A DNA stretch of 64,000 nt from Neodontobutis hainanensis. Taxonomy: Eukaryota > Chordata > Actinopteri > Gobiiformes > Odontobutidae. The notes under the pieces were generated by a model. That model was not told the origin of the DNA. It did no database searches and saw nothing but the letters and a program-made list of their open reading frames with translations. Shown here one piece after another: positions 14,801 to 29,800 of this stretch (positions within the stretch are counted from its first letter, which is position 1; each line of letters starts with the position of its first letter). The stretch is taken from contig JALDNG010000004.1 in NCBI GenBank assembly GCA_024349245.1, forward strand, positions 3,672,501-3,736,500. The letters run 5' to 3'. The position numbers were made by a program, and so were the translations under genes.

Positions 14801-17800
14801 TGTCCATGTGGGGGACGACAGTCTTCTGCTCCACAAAAACCTGCCTCTGGGACTAAAGTGGTCAAAACCCTCTGCTTCAAAATGGGTTCTCTCAACGCCT
14901 ACACTCGGCATTAGTTTCTGCAAAAACAACACAAATATGCCCTGGTGTTTGAAACGTCAAATACATTTTTGCAGTATATAATGTTTTTCCTATTCATTAA
15001 AATTATTGAGCTGAATGCAACATTGACAAAGATTAGAACTGCATTATGTCACAATCTGTTATGAATAATGTCAGACGGGTGTATTCTTGATATGGGATTG
15101 TTGCTTTCCTATATGCTGTGATTTAAATAATAACAAATTCAGTGTAACCAGTCCGTTTATCACATTAGAAAAAAACAGTTTGTGAATTGCTAACTGTGTA
15201 CAGATTGTGTTGAAATGAAAGATTCTTGGTCCAAATTCAAAGTTCCACACAATATCTAAGCACCCAGGAGTGCTGAATCTATCAAAGAGAAGTTATTCTC
15301 CCTGTCTCACATCCAAGGTTCACAATGATCTTGCTTTATATGTAAATGTAGAAAGTTAAAGTTTCCTTGATATGCAGCATGACTCCAGGCTGTCAGACAA
15401 TCTCGCCAAACCCACTGTGCCCCAGGCCCAATCTTTGGCAATCAAGAACCATTTGACAAGCCTCAGACACCGCCCTAAACCTCGTCAGGAGACATACTGC
15501 TTCAGCGGATCCACCACTCTTAACCAAAGCCTGATTCAGATGCTCCAATAAAACCCAACGGTGAGGTTAGGGGTGACGGTGAGGACACGCAGGGATTAGC
15601 CCGTATCGCTACAATAACAACGACTGTTTGTATAACCAAAGTGATGCTGTTGTATTATTAGTCAAGGAAATGTTCAAAGATGCCAAAAGACAATTTCTAG
15701 ATTAACACCATGGCTGTGTTTGTGAAAACAAACAGAGGAAAGTGACTTTACAGCAATGACGCAAGTTTTCAAAAATGATACACAGAGTTTCTCAACCAAC
15801 ACAATCTTTTGGATGGAAACAAAGGCTGCTGAATGGACGTTTATCACCAAAAAACTTCCATCAATAATGATAAAGAAAATAGAGGCAAACAACATGGAGG
15901 CAGTAAAAACATTGACATTGTTGGATAAAGAGAATCTATATAAGCTTTCTGTCTTGCAAAGGAGGACATACAAACGGCTAATATTACACAGCACTCGGTG
16001 AGTCTGAAGAAATGAAGATGAAGGCCAGATGTGGAAAAGGTGTAATTATAAGACACGGCAAACATTTAGTGAATGAAAGACAGAAGCACCCTGGGGTCTG
16101 TGTTAATTGCACTGACTCTGGCCAGTAATCCTCGTACCATCATCAGACCTGCCTTTCTTTGTCCTCTCTTCCCATCTCCTTTTTCTTTATTTTCCATGAG
16201 AATAAAGTTATAAACAACTGGCTCTCATTAGCTGTCACTGTCCCAATATAATTTGGGGATTTTTCGTGGGGGCAATTGTCTGATCTAATTTGCAATGTTT
16301 AGACATGCCAGCAGTCTCTTAATGAGATGGGCTGGTGGTAACAGTGAGGCCTGAAAATGGATGTTTGTCTCCGGAGCTACTGTGAGCATTTGTGTTTGGA
16401 AAAATGTCTAGTTTAGTACAGCTTGTAGCAGAGCAGGTATGTCCAAAGTCTAGCAGCTCAATGGCTAATGAGAGTCAAAAATTGCACTTTTAAGAGCCTC
16501 CAGCTTGATATTGAAAACAAACCCAACCTTTCTTTCTAATTCAGATTCACTCATTAGTGCATGTTCTTAAGAGGTTTGTGGATTCTGGGTTTATTTCAGA
16601 ATTTACAAGCTAACTAGGCACATGATGGGGTTTAGTCCCATTCAGACCAATGGAAAAGGGCAATTTAACAACTGTTTAGTTCATTATTTATTTGACAAGG
16701 ACCATGTGCAAACAAATTAATCTAACAAAAGAAAAGATGCTTTACACCAGATTTATCTACAGCTAATTTCAATCTGCAGTCCCTGGGCAGATAAAACAAT
16801 AAGATACAATAAAATGCATGCATCACACACCAATATTTACAACCATCTATTCAAAATTGACATTTTTTGACATGCTTTATAAATACAAATGTTGGTTCTA
16901 AACTGACTCCTAAGTATTTATACTACTCTGATCTTTTTATTCTTTAGAAAATACATTACATAGTTTTTGTGAAATACATTGTCATTTTATTTATATTCAG
17001 TTTAAGAGAAGCAGAGGTAAGCCAATCTGCAATGTTATTCATGACCTTGGTTAATTTTTTTGGTATGGCGTCATTTCCATGCACATAAATAATAGTATTG
17101 TCCGCATAAATTTGAACATCTACCTCACTGAAGGGAGATCATTAATATAAAGTGTACACAGCAGTGGACCAAGAACAGAACCCTGGGGAACGCCATTATC
17201 ACTAAATAATAAAGCCGAATTGCATAGGATGCAGCAGATTATTATTGTTTAGGTGAACAGCTGATAGCTGTTCTCTCTTCTATTACTTTCTCAATAACTT
17301 TTGAGATAACAGAAATTATGCTGATAGGTCTATATTATATACTTCATATTTGTTGCCAGTTTTGAAAACTGTCAAACTTGACAACTGTATGTAGTCACTA
17401 TAAGCCTACTTAGTTTTGTAGTTTCTTATTAACAGGCCAGTGTTTGAGTATCATTTTGACTGCAGTCTTTCTCAGAAAAGTCACGTGTCTTTGGCTGAAT
17501 TATATAAAACGCCCCCTGTAGTCCGACTACCTTAAGACAGCGTCCCAGGTGGGAGACAGCATATATGTCCCCTCGTCCCGGTTCAACATCCTCTAGGCTT
17601 GTTTCAGAATCTCGATCACTTCCTTGATCCAACAACAATGTTTGTCCTCCTCTGTTGTAATAATCCCTGTTTTGTCCCAATTCATTAAAAGATTTTCCCT
17701 CTTAGTCATACAGTTAATGGTCTGATACTATAAAGTTAAGTTGGATAAAAAGTAAACTTTTGAGGAAGACCAAAATTATATTTTTTCGACTAATACTTGC

Positions 17801-20800
17801 CTAACTGCAGCATTAGTTTTGTCCCCCCTCCCCAGTGATATTTTCTACACATTTCCCTGCTAAGAGCAAGAAAGGTTAAAAAATTGTCTCCCTCAAAACA
17901 AGCTCCTTAAAAACTCTGAAAGAAACTCACTGAAAAATCAACGGCAAGCGTGATGGTTAAAAATAATGATTCCTTTACTTCACCACTGTTTATATTTAGT
18001 GGGGAAGGCGAAGCGAAGGCTATTTACCACAATTACCCAAAGTAAAGCACACACTCCTTATGTACTGAGGCAGAATGATCGTCAGGTTACAGCTGGGCCC
18101 TGATCACTCAACCAAGCTCTCAACTTAACATAATTACACTTGGCATTATGTTTTTGACAAACAAACAACAAAAGAGACTTCAAACTGCATTGTCTTCAGC
18201 GGGGGCTCGCAGTTCATGGAAGCAGACATCTCAGAGACTTCAAAAAGCGGCAGAGATGCCTTTCATTAGATCATGCAACTGTGCTGTACACTACTCAAAA
18301 GAGTTTTTACCGATGTTTTCCACTTTGTTTCAACGGTATACTACACAGCCGTACACAATGCACTGCTTTGTCAATAAAAATCTACATATTTTCATTAAAT
18401 TTGTGAGATAGCTTAGAGCTTGGTTGAGGTGGTCTGAGAGTTGGACAGTAAACGATGCGGCCGTGATCAGCCTGAGCCCTGGGGAGACAGAACTTATGTT
18501 CACTGTTGATACATGGCAAGTACAGCTTCAAAGTGAGCAGAGACACACAAATGCATCGACAACACGTAAAAACACAACAGATTAAAAAGGCATTGTGAAG
18601 CTGAGAACAATCCTGGCTCGATGTCTATTTACAGAACTCAAATTAGAAGAGGATTGAAGTAATCTTCCTTTATTTTCTGTCTGGATGTGCTCCCAGGCCT
18701 AAGTGAAACAAAGACTCTGAGTGCTGTATGTTCTGTCCTCAAAGGACAATGATGCAAGACCCCCTGTCCCCTCATCTGGCATGTTTGGGGGCTTGGTAAA
18801 AGGGACTAAAAAGTTAAAACTACACAATGCCTTTGTGGGACCATGATTAGTCAAAACTCTAAACTTGCTCTTTCGGCTGTATTAGTTGTACACTTTGTTA
18901 AACAAAGATTGAGAAGACATTAAAGAGAGAAAACCATGTCTGGTGTCAGAAACATGATTGCTTGGCTGCAGTGGGAGGATTCAGAAGCAGCTTAACAAAG
19001 GAGGAACACCTGTAGTGCTTTTAACTCCAAAACTCACTCGTCATAACACATTTCACATTTTTCTGGTTCTGGCTGAGGTTGTGGGATTATCAGAAACTGA
19101 TTTTAGCTGAAGATGGGTCCAAGTGTTGGAGCATGTGAAGTGCTTTAACATGATTCATCGTTCACATGAAAATCTTAACGGCTGGATCCCCTCCAAACTG
19201 AAAAACTAAAACAGGTGAGAGATAAACTCAAGTCCATCTCTTGATTATCCAAAACATCTGAGATCTGCCTCAAGGGGCTTCATGGCACCTATTTGTACTT
19301 ACCTAACACTGGCTGGGCTTTACTTGGGCCAAATGCCTTGCTCAGATATCAGGGACAGTTCTTAGCCTTAAGCAAAAGTCCTCTTACAGTGTACACATAT
19401 ATCATACACAAATGCAGTAGTAGCCATAGTAAAAAAAACTTAAATATAAAAAGACAGTGAGCACAAAACAAGTCTGAAAATACATACAAAAAAATCAACA
19501 TGGCCCTGAAATCTATGGTCAGTATATATTTAGTTTTTGTAAAGGAACAGATATAAATGGTAAATGGTATTAAACTATTTCTAGACCAGACTAATCAATT
19601 ACACTCTATGATCCAGAAACCCACATAAGTCAATGTACCCCTTACAAAGAACCAAGAGGAGAACCTAATACTGCCGTTCACCTGTTTTCGTAGATGGAAA
19701 CGTGCTTATTCAGGTGGGAGACCAAATCTGTTTCCGCTTTGCGCTCTTTCAGACAGGGATTCTGGGTTTTCTCTCTCAACAAAGTCTGCTACAATGTCTA
19801 TGTATGAGTCTGTAGTAGTTGGCCTGGTGTGCCCTGCTTTTACTAGTCCCCTGGGTGTGTGACCCTCTGGTCTTCTCAGGGCACCCCTGAGTCCTCCTCA
19901 CCTGAGTCGACACTTGATCCCATTGGGGCCCACGCAGCGCCTCTGCTCAAAGGCACCATTTGTTTCTCCGCTCTAATAGAATTCCATTCCTTGTGATTTT
20001 ATCTCGAGTTTTCACGCCAATTTTGCCAAAACCGATTGAGGAGGGAGTAAATTCAGCTGCTACTGATCTCAAATGGATTGGGTTTCCAAGAGGCCAATTT
20101 AAGAATGTGCCATGGTTATGCTTTGAGAGAGGGGCGTGTTGGGGCTGAACAGGGAAGGTGAGCTGTTATGACTGGCTGTCAATTAGCAGTTGATTCACAC
20201 AAGAGGGTCAGCGAGACATGAACTAAAAAAGGAAAAAAGATAAAGTTTCATAACAAAAGAAGGGTATTGAGATGAACACCGGTTATAAAAATATGTATGT
20301 TTTAGATAAGCTGAGACAACGAAGCATACTTAACAGATCTAATGTAGCCAAAATGGAAAAAAGAGATGGCTGTGAAGGGAGCTTTATTTGTTATTGCACT
20401 CAGCAGCAACAGTGTGAATAAAAATAGTGCTGTGCCGGATGAGGAGAGGTCAGGGCGAAAGGTATCTGGCCTTCAGAGGGGGTTAATAGCCAGGTTGAGT
20501 GGTTAAGAGCTGACCTCGTCGAAACGTCAGCTCCCACTTTTACAGACTAATACTTTGGACAGAGCCCAAAATCAAAGCAAACACAGGATCCAGACTGGAC
20601 TTTTCTCACTGTCACATCTCATCGAGGTGGATTTCTCTCTCACTACTCTCCAGTGCATTCTCTGTCATTTGGCCATCTTTCCTCAAAGCTGTCTCCACTC
20701 TCGTACATCTGCACTTTGCCGTGTTTTGGACTTTCTCTCATTTGATGTCTCCTTATTTTTGTTGGCTGATGTGGAACATGAAAAGCTCATCTGACACCTC

Positions 20801-23800
20801 ACTGTCCGGAAAGAGCAAAGGTCAGGAGAGAATGTTTGGTTCTCAGAGACTCAACAGCTAAGAGACAATATGAAACACTCAACACCGAGAGGAGCGTGCT
20901 TGGAAATGGTTTACTTTAAACATATACAGACAAAGATCCAAGGCACAGGTTTCTCATCAAGCCAAGCTTATCAACAACACCATGCTCGAGATAAGCTGTC
21001 CTCTGGGCTTTTGACATTCAGCCAGTACTCCTACTTGAAGTAGAGCACAATTGGTATACAAAGAAGCACAATGGGTCATAGAGCTTCTATTCTCCCACAG
21101 CTGACACCATTGAGTTTCCACTTCTTGTTATTTTTATGAACAAAAACTTAAGCCTTAAAAAAAAAAGCCTGATTTTCTGTTAAAACTTAAGAAAACAGCT
21201 TTCTCCTGTAGCATATTTGAGAATGATCTATTAAAAATGCCTTAAGGATTTTAACAGATGAGAAAGTTCAGCTTGAAACAGCTTTGACCAATGACATGCT
21301 AACATACAAGATGGTCTCTAACAAGGGATGCTCCCATTGGCTGTTGGTCTACACAACTTGTCAACAATGAATCAATTATGGGAGAAAATCACAAAAGTCA
21401 CTATTTTAGCTGTGGCTTTGACTTCTTATTCAGTGACACGCCCTGGAAAAGAAAAACTGAAAAACAGAAAAAAAGGGAAGTGAGCCAAACATGCATTATT
21501 ATTTTCAACGCAGTCATAAGATTGCGTGACTTGACTTTGCTTTGATGTAAGGTATTAATATTGTGAAGTATGCGGTGAATTGGTTCAGGGCGAGTTTTTG
21601 GCTACTGCAGCTTCAAGACAAACTCTTAAACTTACTGCCCACTACTTCCATCGTAAGGCTTCAACTTTTAAACAGTCACAGACTCATTTGTAATGAGTTG
21701 GAAGGAATTGGTAAAAACAGACCATATTGTTTGACATTTGTTACAGCATTTTCAAAATTGTTTGTTTGTTTAAAGGTCTTGTAGTTCTTCCACACCACAA
21801 AACAATCCCTGAGATTTCAAACAAGTCCTGCAGTTCCTTTATCTTAACAGCATTTTAGAGAGTTTTTTTTATTACATTACAATAAGGTTCATGCATTAAC
21901 GATTGATACATTGAGTGGCAGTCAATGATACCATCATGTTTTCTTTCAGGGGCCATGGTGCTTAGGGCAGTTGACTCCATGTCATCCTCTCTCTCCTCTA
22001 TGTTTCCTGGTATTGTACTGCCTTCACTGTTGGCTAGAGCTAAAAATAATCAAAAAATAACATTACAGTTTAACGTTTTGTTTTCTCTCGTCCTTCAACA
22101 TCCAAAATACAGAAAAACAACATTCACTATCCAAACGCATTTAACTGTATTTGCGTGCGGTTGAGGGGATGATGTGCACAGAAAACATGCATCAGTAAAA
22201 CACAGAGTCCTCCCCACTAATAACTTTAAACTGCTGTCCAAACCCACTGACGAACCAAAACAGCTACCGACCAGTGTTTTTCGTGCCTACTGTAAATTTG
22301 CTTCTCACAGTGGTTCGTCTTGGCTGGCAAACTACCCTGCTTTTTCCAAGAGTTGGATCGGGCCAGCTTGGCATGAGAGTGAGGGGGGGCCCGGTAGCGT
22401 CCTCTGTTCACGTGTTAAAGACTACACAGATGTACTGGTGGTGTAATATCATAATCTACACTCTGTCATAGTCTATCTGTCTCAAAAGAAGGAGCCCTGT
22501 CCATTGTCAGCCAGCGAGCTATGGGACTATCCAGCGCCGGAAGAACTAACCATTTTCCGTCTAGGAGCTGTGCCAGTCCCCTGAGGAAAATGGGGATGAA
22601 TGAAAGATCATCAAGAGCATGGAAAAGACAGGGAACTGATAAAATGGGAACAAATTGTGGTAAGAAAACAAAAATAGATTATGAGAAAAAAAGGCAGTGG
22701 AAGGTGGACAAAATGACTTTCCTAAGTGTCTTATTTTAAAAAAGTGTTGCTAAGTGGCCTTGAACCTGGTACTGACAATGTTTGCACTGGCGCCGGTGTG
22801 CATATGCTAATTTCTGCTGAGTGCGGGAGGAAGTCTAAAGCCCCGTTTCCCATGCGTGTAATTGTCCCCGGATGAGGTGGAGGATGGAGCAGAGCGGGAC
22901 TTCCCTGTACCAGAGGGTATTTTCCTCTCTACTGTGGTACGAGCACATGGCTGACCCGGGCTGCCTTCATGTGTGGGTGGCAGGGACGGCGAGAGAGAGA
23001 GATAGGGAGACATAACAACATGTGGCACGAGAAGCTATTTTAAAGTACTCTATTCCTATTCTTTACCAGTTTAGTGGGACAATACTAAAATACTTTGGGA
23101 GCAGCTGAACAGTGATGCCACCAATAAGAGGATGCACTAAGATGTCACTCGACGGGATGGTATGAGAATGTGACAGTATCCTAACCTTGTGGAAAAACTA
23201 TCATGACACCGCTGTTACAAAGCTGAATGTTTGCGATTCCTAAGTAAATGTAAGCAAATGTTTGAGTATTTATTAATAGCCAAGACAGGACTAGGCCAGT
23301 TTCAAATACATGCATCAAGTTACTAAGAAGAGCTGTAAGAAAATTATAAGTGTTTTTTTATACCGTAATATTTTTAAATTACTGTATACTAAAATTATAA
23401 TCATCTCTTAGTAAATATTACACCTTAAACAAGAGGCCTATTTCAATGATAGTACAAACATGGTTTATTCAGTTTTTCCCCAATAATGCCTAATTCCCAC
23501 CAAAATACTAAAAATGACTAAATTAACGGCTGAAATGTAATTATTATTTTGTTATTTTATGTTATGTTATGTTGAGACTTAGTTGCTGTTATGTAAAAAC
23601 TCAAGCATGTTTATAATGTCTAATACACTTTCTGAGGTCAATCAAACACACTTTAACACTAAAATACATCACCATTGTTGGGTGTGTCATTATTTTGGAG
23701 GATAAGTGTTTGCTTTTTCATACCTTGACTGAAACCTGTACAATGTAATTTTAGAAGTTTTTGCACAGAAGGTTTCTTGTTTTTTTAGTTTTATTAGGTT

Positions 23801-26800
23801 TCTGCAGTACCACACATGTCCACTGGGGGATTAGAGAATACCACCAAATGTACAACGTCAATGTCCGGTTTCCTTTGTTTGTGCTGAGGTCTGGGTTGCA
23901 GTTAAATTCTAAACTCCTAACTTTGGTGAGGCCAGACGAACAAACAACCACAACATTAAAGTTAATATTTATATAAGACAAAGTTAAATAAGGTTAAAGT
24001 CTAGTTGTAAGGAACCTAACAACATAATACAAAACAAATGCATCTCACTTTGGAGCTCTATAAGCACCAAAGCCAAATTGACACACAGAATGAACACACA
24101 ACCTCAGGTCAGCTGTTCAGCCATAAAGCAGCATTACAGACCTGGCTCATGAATAAAAGGCTGCAGGGAGTTACCATCCCGAGAATGTGTGGGCCATGTG
24201 TGTGTGCGCGCGTGAGGGCATTCAGACGTGAGTATGTGGCTGGGTGACAGAGCTGATGACAGAGCAGTGAGATAAGTCCCAGAAGCTGCTCTATCATCTA
24301 TTCATAGCTGCCTAGGACGTCCTGCTGCTGAAAGCTGCCTGATCTCAACCCAGCCCCACTTTATCATCATTAACATCAAGCGAAAAAAACACAAGCATGA
24401 AGTCAAACTGTGACAGACCATGGCTAATGTTGTGATAAACAATGTAATATCGTGGTGATTTGTAAAGAAACAAATCTGTGTGTATGACGGCGCAGTGACC
24501 GACTCAGAATCCTGTTGCATTGTTGGTTCGACTTAAAAATACAGCAGAGATTAGGTGTAAAAAGAGAAGGTTAGAGAGTGTTTCAGATTAACAATGAAGG
24601 TTTGAGACATTTGTTTGAAAGTTTGCAAAGAAAGATACTAAATAACTACTCTGTTACATTTACTCCAGTTACATTTTACAACTTTACCTACTTTTACATG
24701 CCCTATTTTTGAAGATAAACATTACTTTATTCCAGTCATCCTGTTCAATTTGACAGGCTTTATGACTTGTTTTGTTTATACACAACTATTTTTGTCCAAA
24801 CCACCCTTTGTTTGTTTCATGCTCCTCAAACAAATCAAACAAAAGGGTTGCTTTGTTTGTGTATATCTTTTTCTTTTCAGGAAACGTTTCTAGGGATTTC
24901 ATGATGCTTCACAGTAATTGAAAAAATGGTCTTAATTTGTATGAATCACAGAATTTAGAGCCATGTTGAATTTTCAGCTTTTTTATCAGTGACTTTACAG
25001 TTTGTTTTACTTGTATCATGTTCATTTTGAGTCAAATATGTCCACAGGGTTCATTGTGGAAAGAAAAGGAGAACCAGAAACAATGCAGTAAGTAAATAAC
25101 TAGTATGGCAGTATAAGAACAAGAGGACAACCTGAGTTACTGTAATAATATGGTCTTTGCTCTGCTGCTGTATTAATTCAGATTTAACTTCTAATTTTCT
25201 TTTAAAGTAACAAGCAACATGTGCACAGATCTTAAACCCCCTCTGACTGTGTGCACATAGACCTTGTCCCAAAACCCAGCAAAAAGACTAGAAATGAGTG
25301 GAACAACACAGATTGCCCACGCGCCTGGCTTGCCTCTCCACTGCCAGGGAACCTAAAAGCCCCTACAAAACAAATTCATTAGCCCAGACAATAAAACACA
25401 GCTGGGATGGGCAATGGGAACTGTTTGAAATCAGCAAAAAGAATTCTGGAGAATCTGTTTAAGGCAAACAGTGTGTGTCTTGAAAAGGCAAAAAAAAAAA
25501 AAAAAAGGATTTGGATGCAATACAAAGTGAACGAGGAGCAGAGTTTAAATTAAAGTCTTGCAAAGGACAGAACTCCTTTATTGATGCTCAACAACAGAAA
25601 CATTCCCATTCGTAGCAGATGCTCTGAAGCCAAGACTTGTTTTTGTGCAAATGCTTTGAACAGGTTGTATAAAGAAAGTACAAACAAAATTGTTGTATTC
25701 TATAAATATCATAAATGAAGTTGGGTTACAAAAAACATCAGAAAAAGACATCTCTTTCCAAATTTCCAAAGGAATTGTAGCTGAATGTTATGATTATTAT
25801 TTGTAACTTGTTAGCAGGGGGTGGACAGACATCTGTTTTATTCTAACCTACTCAAACGGCATTTAAAGTCTCTACCTGATCCAACCTCATAATCCAAACA
25901 ATGTCAGTGCAAATACTACTGATATCATTTGATTGTGGTGTGTCTAATGTGATAGCAGGGGGTAGACAGGCTGCTGGCAGAAAGCAGCGCCAGTGAAAAG
26001 AAGCAGCTCACGCTCTCAGGGCATGCAATCGCACAAGGCAATAGTCAAGGCCACCACTAGAGGGCTCTGCAGCTTGTCAAATGGCTTTGTGTGGAGACAG
26101 GAGTGGGGCAGGCTCTCAGCGCTCTGCCTACTGGAGGTCTAGGCCGAGCAGCCGGACACATGCAGACGCCAGAAGAGTTACAACACTGAGATAGATGGAG
26201 GTACAAATACTTTTACAGACAGTGTCCAAAATGATAAATCCAGACTGCATTTATTCAGAGTGGTGGGGATCTGCAGCTGCACAGAGGTGAAGACACACTG
26301 ACCCGACTGACTGTTAATGATACACTTACAGAGTTATGTTCTATAATGGCACCACTAAAACAGACCTATAAAGAATGGGATATAAAGTAATAGATATTAA
26401 TATGGTACAATAAAAAAAACAACTATGACCAGAAACCTATATTAAAAGAGCACAGCAGTATTTTCTCAAGCATGTATTCCTCATTTCTCAATAGTGCATT
26501 ACTGATCTTCACATTACATCACCCTGGACCTGTGGGTAATTTCAATTTTACTTAATTCAGCAGGAGGCAGCAATAACAAAACAGTCCGATGTGAATTCCA
26601 GGAGAGAGAGCTGATGTTTCCAAGCCGTGGATAAAATGGGAAAGATGCATAAGGGAAAAAGAGCACCACACCGCAGCTACTGTCAAGGTGCCCATGAGAA
26701 ATTCCCTTTTAGAGGTTTCTCCAGCTAGAACTACTTAGAGCAAAAAAAAACAGAGGCTCGAACATGAAATACAGTAAAACAAACACCAATTCAAATATTC

Positions 26801-29800
26801 CTTTTTAATGGTGTAAAGCAAAACAGATCTGCGGGATGTTTTATTATTTTGAGACTAATGCTTGTAGACCTCCCAGAATAGCTTTCTCGTTCTGCTTTAA
26901 ACCTGAATGAACCCACCACAGCCTCTAGCTGCCCTTTAACAGAATCAAGCCATGAATCATTACAAGTCAGGGGTGACCGCTCAGAGATCACCCAAATCAG
27001 GACCAGATGCACGGCAGGCACCTCTCTCGGACTCACCGACGGACTGGATAAATAACAACATAAATGGATAAATAAAGGAGAGGGCTAACCTGACACCATG
27101 CCTTCCTCTCATATGGTTCGATGGAGTTACATAAACACACCTTACAAAACATGGATCGTCTTGGATAACCTGTATCCGTCTAAATCAAGGGGCTCCAAAT
27201 TAAAGTGCAAAAGGCCGGCAATGTTAGCTCTAGAAACAAGATACTGTTTTCCATCCCATTAAACATTATAGGCATAACATTATAAACTATATAATATGGA
27301 AACATGCTTTGGAGCCCTAATTTGTTTCAGTAGATATGTGAATTTCTGCTTGTGGTAATGTTGCTACTGGGTATGCTTTTGGGGTGCACTGAAAAAAACA
27401 CAGTGCACAGAGGCAGAGTGACAAGTGTTCCTGCCTCACAGCAAGAAGGTTGTGAGTTCAAACCCTGGTCGTCTCGAACATCCTCGGAAATCTCAAGCCT
27501 TTCTGTGAGGAGTCTGCATGTCCTCCCTGCGTTACTGTGGGTTCTCTCCGGGTACTCCAGCTTCCTCCCACCGCCCAAACACTTGCATGTATGGATGTTA
27601 TTTGGCAAATTATTCCTAGTGAATTAATATGAGAGTGAATGGTTGTCTGTCAGTGTCAAGTTTCTTGAATTGGCTCCAGTCACCCACAACCCCAAATGGG
27701 ACTAAGCGGTAGAAAATGAATAAATGAATTAAAAAAAAAAAACACAAAGCCAGGAAAAACCTAAATAAATACAATAAAACACAATAATGAAGAATATTGA
27801 TTCCCTTTAAAAGACATAACGCCCCCATTCACTACTATTCAGTACATTACATACAGTAACATGGAGAAGCACAGCATGTTAACATTTTGGGAGAACATAT
27901 ATTTATATCACTTAAACTTCTTACAAAACTCTGCATACATCTTATATATTAGATTGATATCTTATATATGTTGAAATAGAACGGTTCAATGTAGGTTTGC
28001 AGCAATGCAGTTATAAAAATACAGAAAAGTTACATAGTGCTGCTTTTGGAAAACAGACTTTGGTGTTAATTACAGCTGTCCTATGTTTTAAAAGAGAAAA
28101 GTCTGAAGATCACTAGTATTTCAAATTCCAAAAACACTTTAATAAACCTTTAACCTTAACTGTACATTGTGATTTCTGGATGTAAATGAAAAAGGCACTG
28201 TGGTCCAGACGGGGGACTCTTGTTGTCCAGAAGATTTGAAACCAGTTCAAGACCCCCGGTCCAGCCTGTGTAATGTGTTATTCCTGAGAAGCCTTCAATG
28301 TCCCTTTACAGAAGCCTGTACAGGATGTGACTCATCTAAAGCAGTCGCCCCACGTCAGAGCACACATCCCACTGTAAAGCACCCTAAGTGGAGATAACAG
28401 TAAAATCACTCTGTCAGCTCACATAATTGTATCCTATTCCCCCTCCGCTTCTCTCCTCTGTCCCCCTTCCCTCCGCTGCGACTCCCATCCTCACCACAGC
28501 TGGTAAATATTTTTATATTGTGTTCCATTAGAAAGCTTTATTAAGCGGTCAGACGGGGCAAATGGCGCCTGGGAGCTCCTTGTCCTGTAAACAATAGGAA
28601 GGTTTCTGAAAGCTGCACTGAGCACAGAGCCGTAAACTAGGGCCACATTAGAGGACTGCCTTGCCCCGAGTGAGTAAATATTTAAATGTGTTGGATTCAC
28701 CCAGAAAGAGCGAGGGGCGATAGTTAGGGGTGCAACAGGAAAAGGTCCCTAATGGATTTTCGCACATAGTTGGCACGACTTTTTGGAGTGATTTGAAAAT
28801 GGTTGTATGTCAAGAGGTTGGAAGAAAGTCAACTGTACAAAAGATTAATCATGTTGGCGTAAAAATATTGTAGGGTCAGGCTTTATGGCTGTAATATAAT
28901 GTAATTTTGAACGCAATTACAAAGTCTTATGGTAAAATTGGAACGGCATGTTTGTGAACCTCTGAACTTTTAGTGTATGTGAAAGTTGTGTTACTTGACA
29001 TATACCTCGGCGCCGCTCTCAGGCGATTGCACTCCCACCATGTTGTCTCTGAGGAGCTGCTGAAGGAGCTGCACCTGGGCAACGCTGAGGTAGAAATCCA
29101 GACTGCTGGTCACATTCACCTCCAGCGAGTGGCCACACACCACCACCTCCTACAGAGACAGGAGAGCAGAGCCAGGTCAAGAACAGAGGGGAGAGGGGGC
29201 AGGAAGCACATTCAAAACACCATGGTTCTTTGAGACCTCAAGCTCTCTCTGTGTATTAACTTTACTCTTAGTCAGGCGTTTGCTGTAGATCAGTCTTGCT
29301 TCTATTAACTTACTTGTTCCCTCTTCCCTCTGTCCTCTCCAGGGTCCCACCCACAGATCAAGTTCAAACTTTTGGCCTCAGAAACTCCTCAACTCAAAGA
29401 CACACATGGGTCAGACCAACAGCTACTTCTCACAAAAGCACTGACCACTTCTGAATAGAACCCAGTCTCCAAGAACATTTGTTTCTGGGACATGGAAATA
29501 ATAAGTAGAATCTCATGTGGCCTTGTCTAAAGTATAATCTTTCACAATAGGTGGAAGGTAGATGGGAGGACTTTGCCAAAGGAGTTGGGAGTTCATGTCT
29601 TCGGAGAATTAAGTTCGACTCGGAGTGGTTAAGATAAGACAATTGACATTAACTTTGTAGTTAAGCTTTCTTTACTATAAACATAAACGTCATTATACTT
29701 AATATACGAGCAGTTCCTGGGAACGATGCATTTGATTTGAGACTTTTAGGTTTGCAAAAAAACAGTAATACATTAGATATTATATTGACCGCCACAACTA

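Larger units (their letters stand above)
9773..29005 (-). other. Intron between e8 and e9 (19.2 kb)
   Basis: Large AT-rich intron. Recognisable contents are an AAAAT repeat (9867-9893), a 23-nt tandem pair (14557-14602), a degenerate reverse-transcriptase fragment (16682-17340), an A run (25490-25506) and a SINE-like element (27395-27745). Elsewhere I saw only short chance open frames. Regulatory elements may be present but cannot be recognised from one sequence. Confidence 0.85.
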
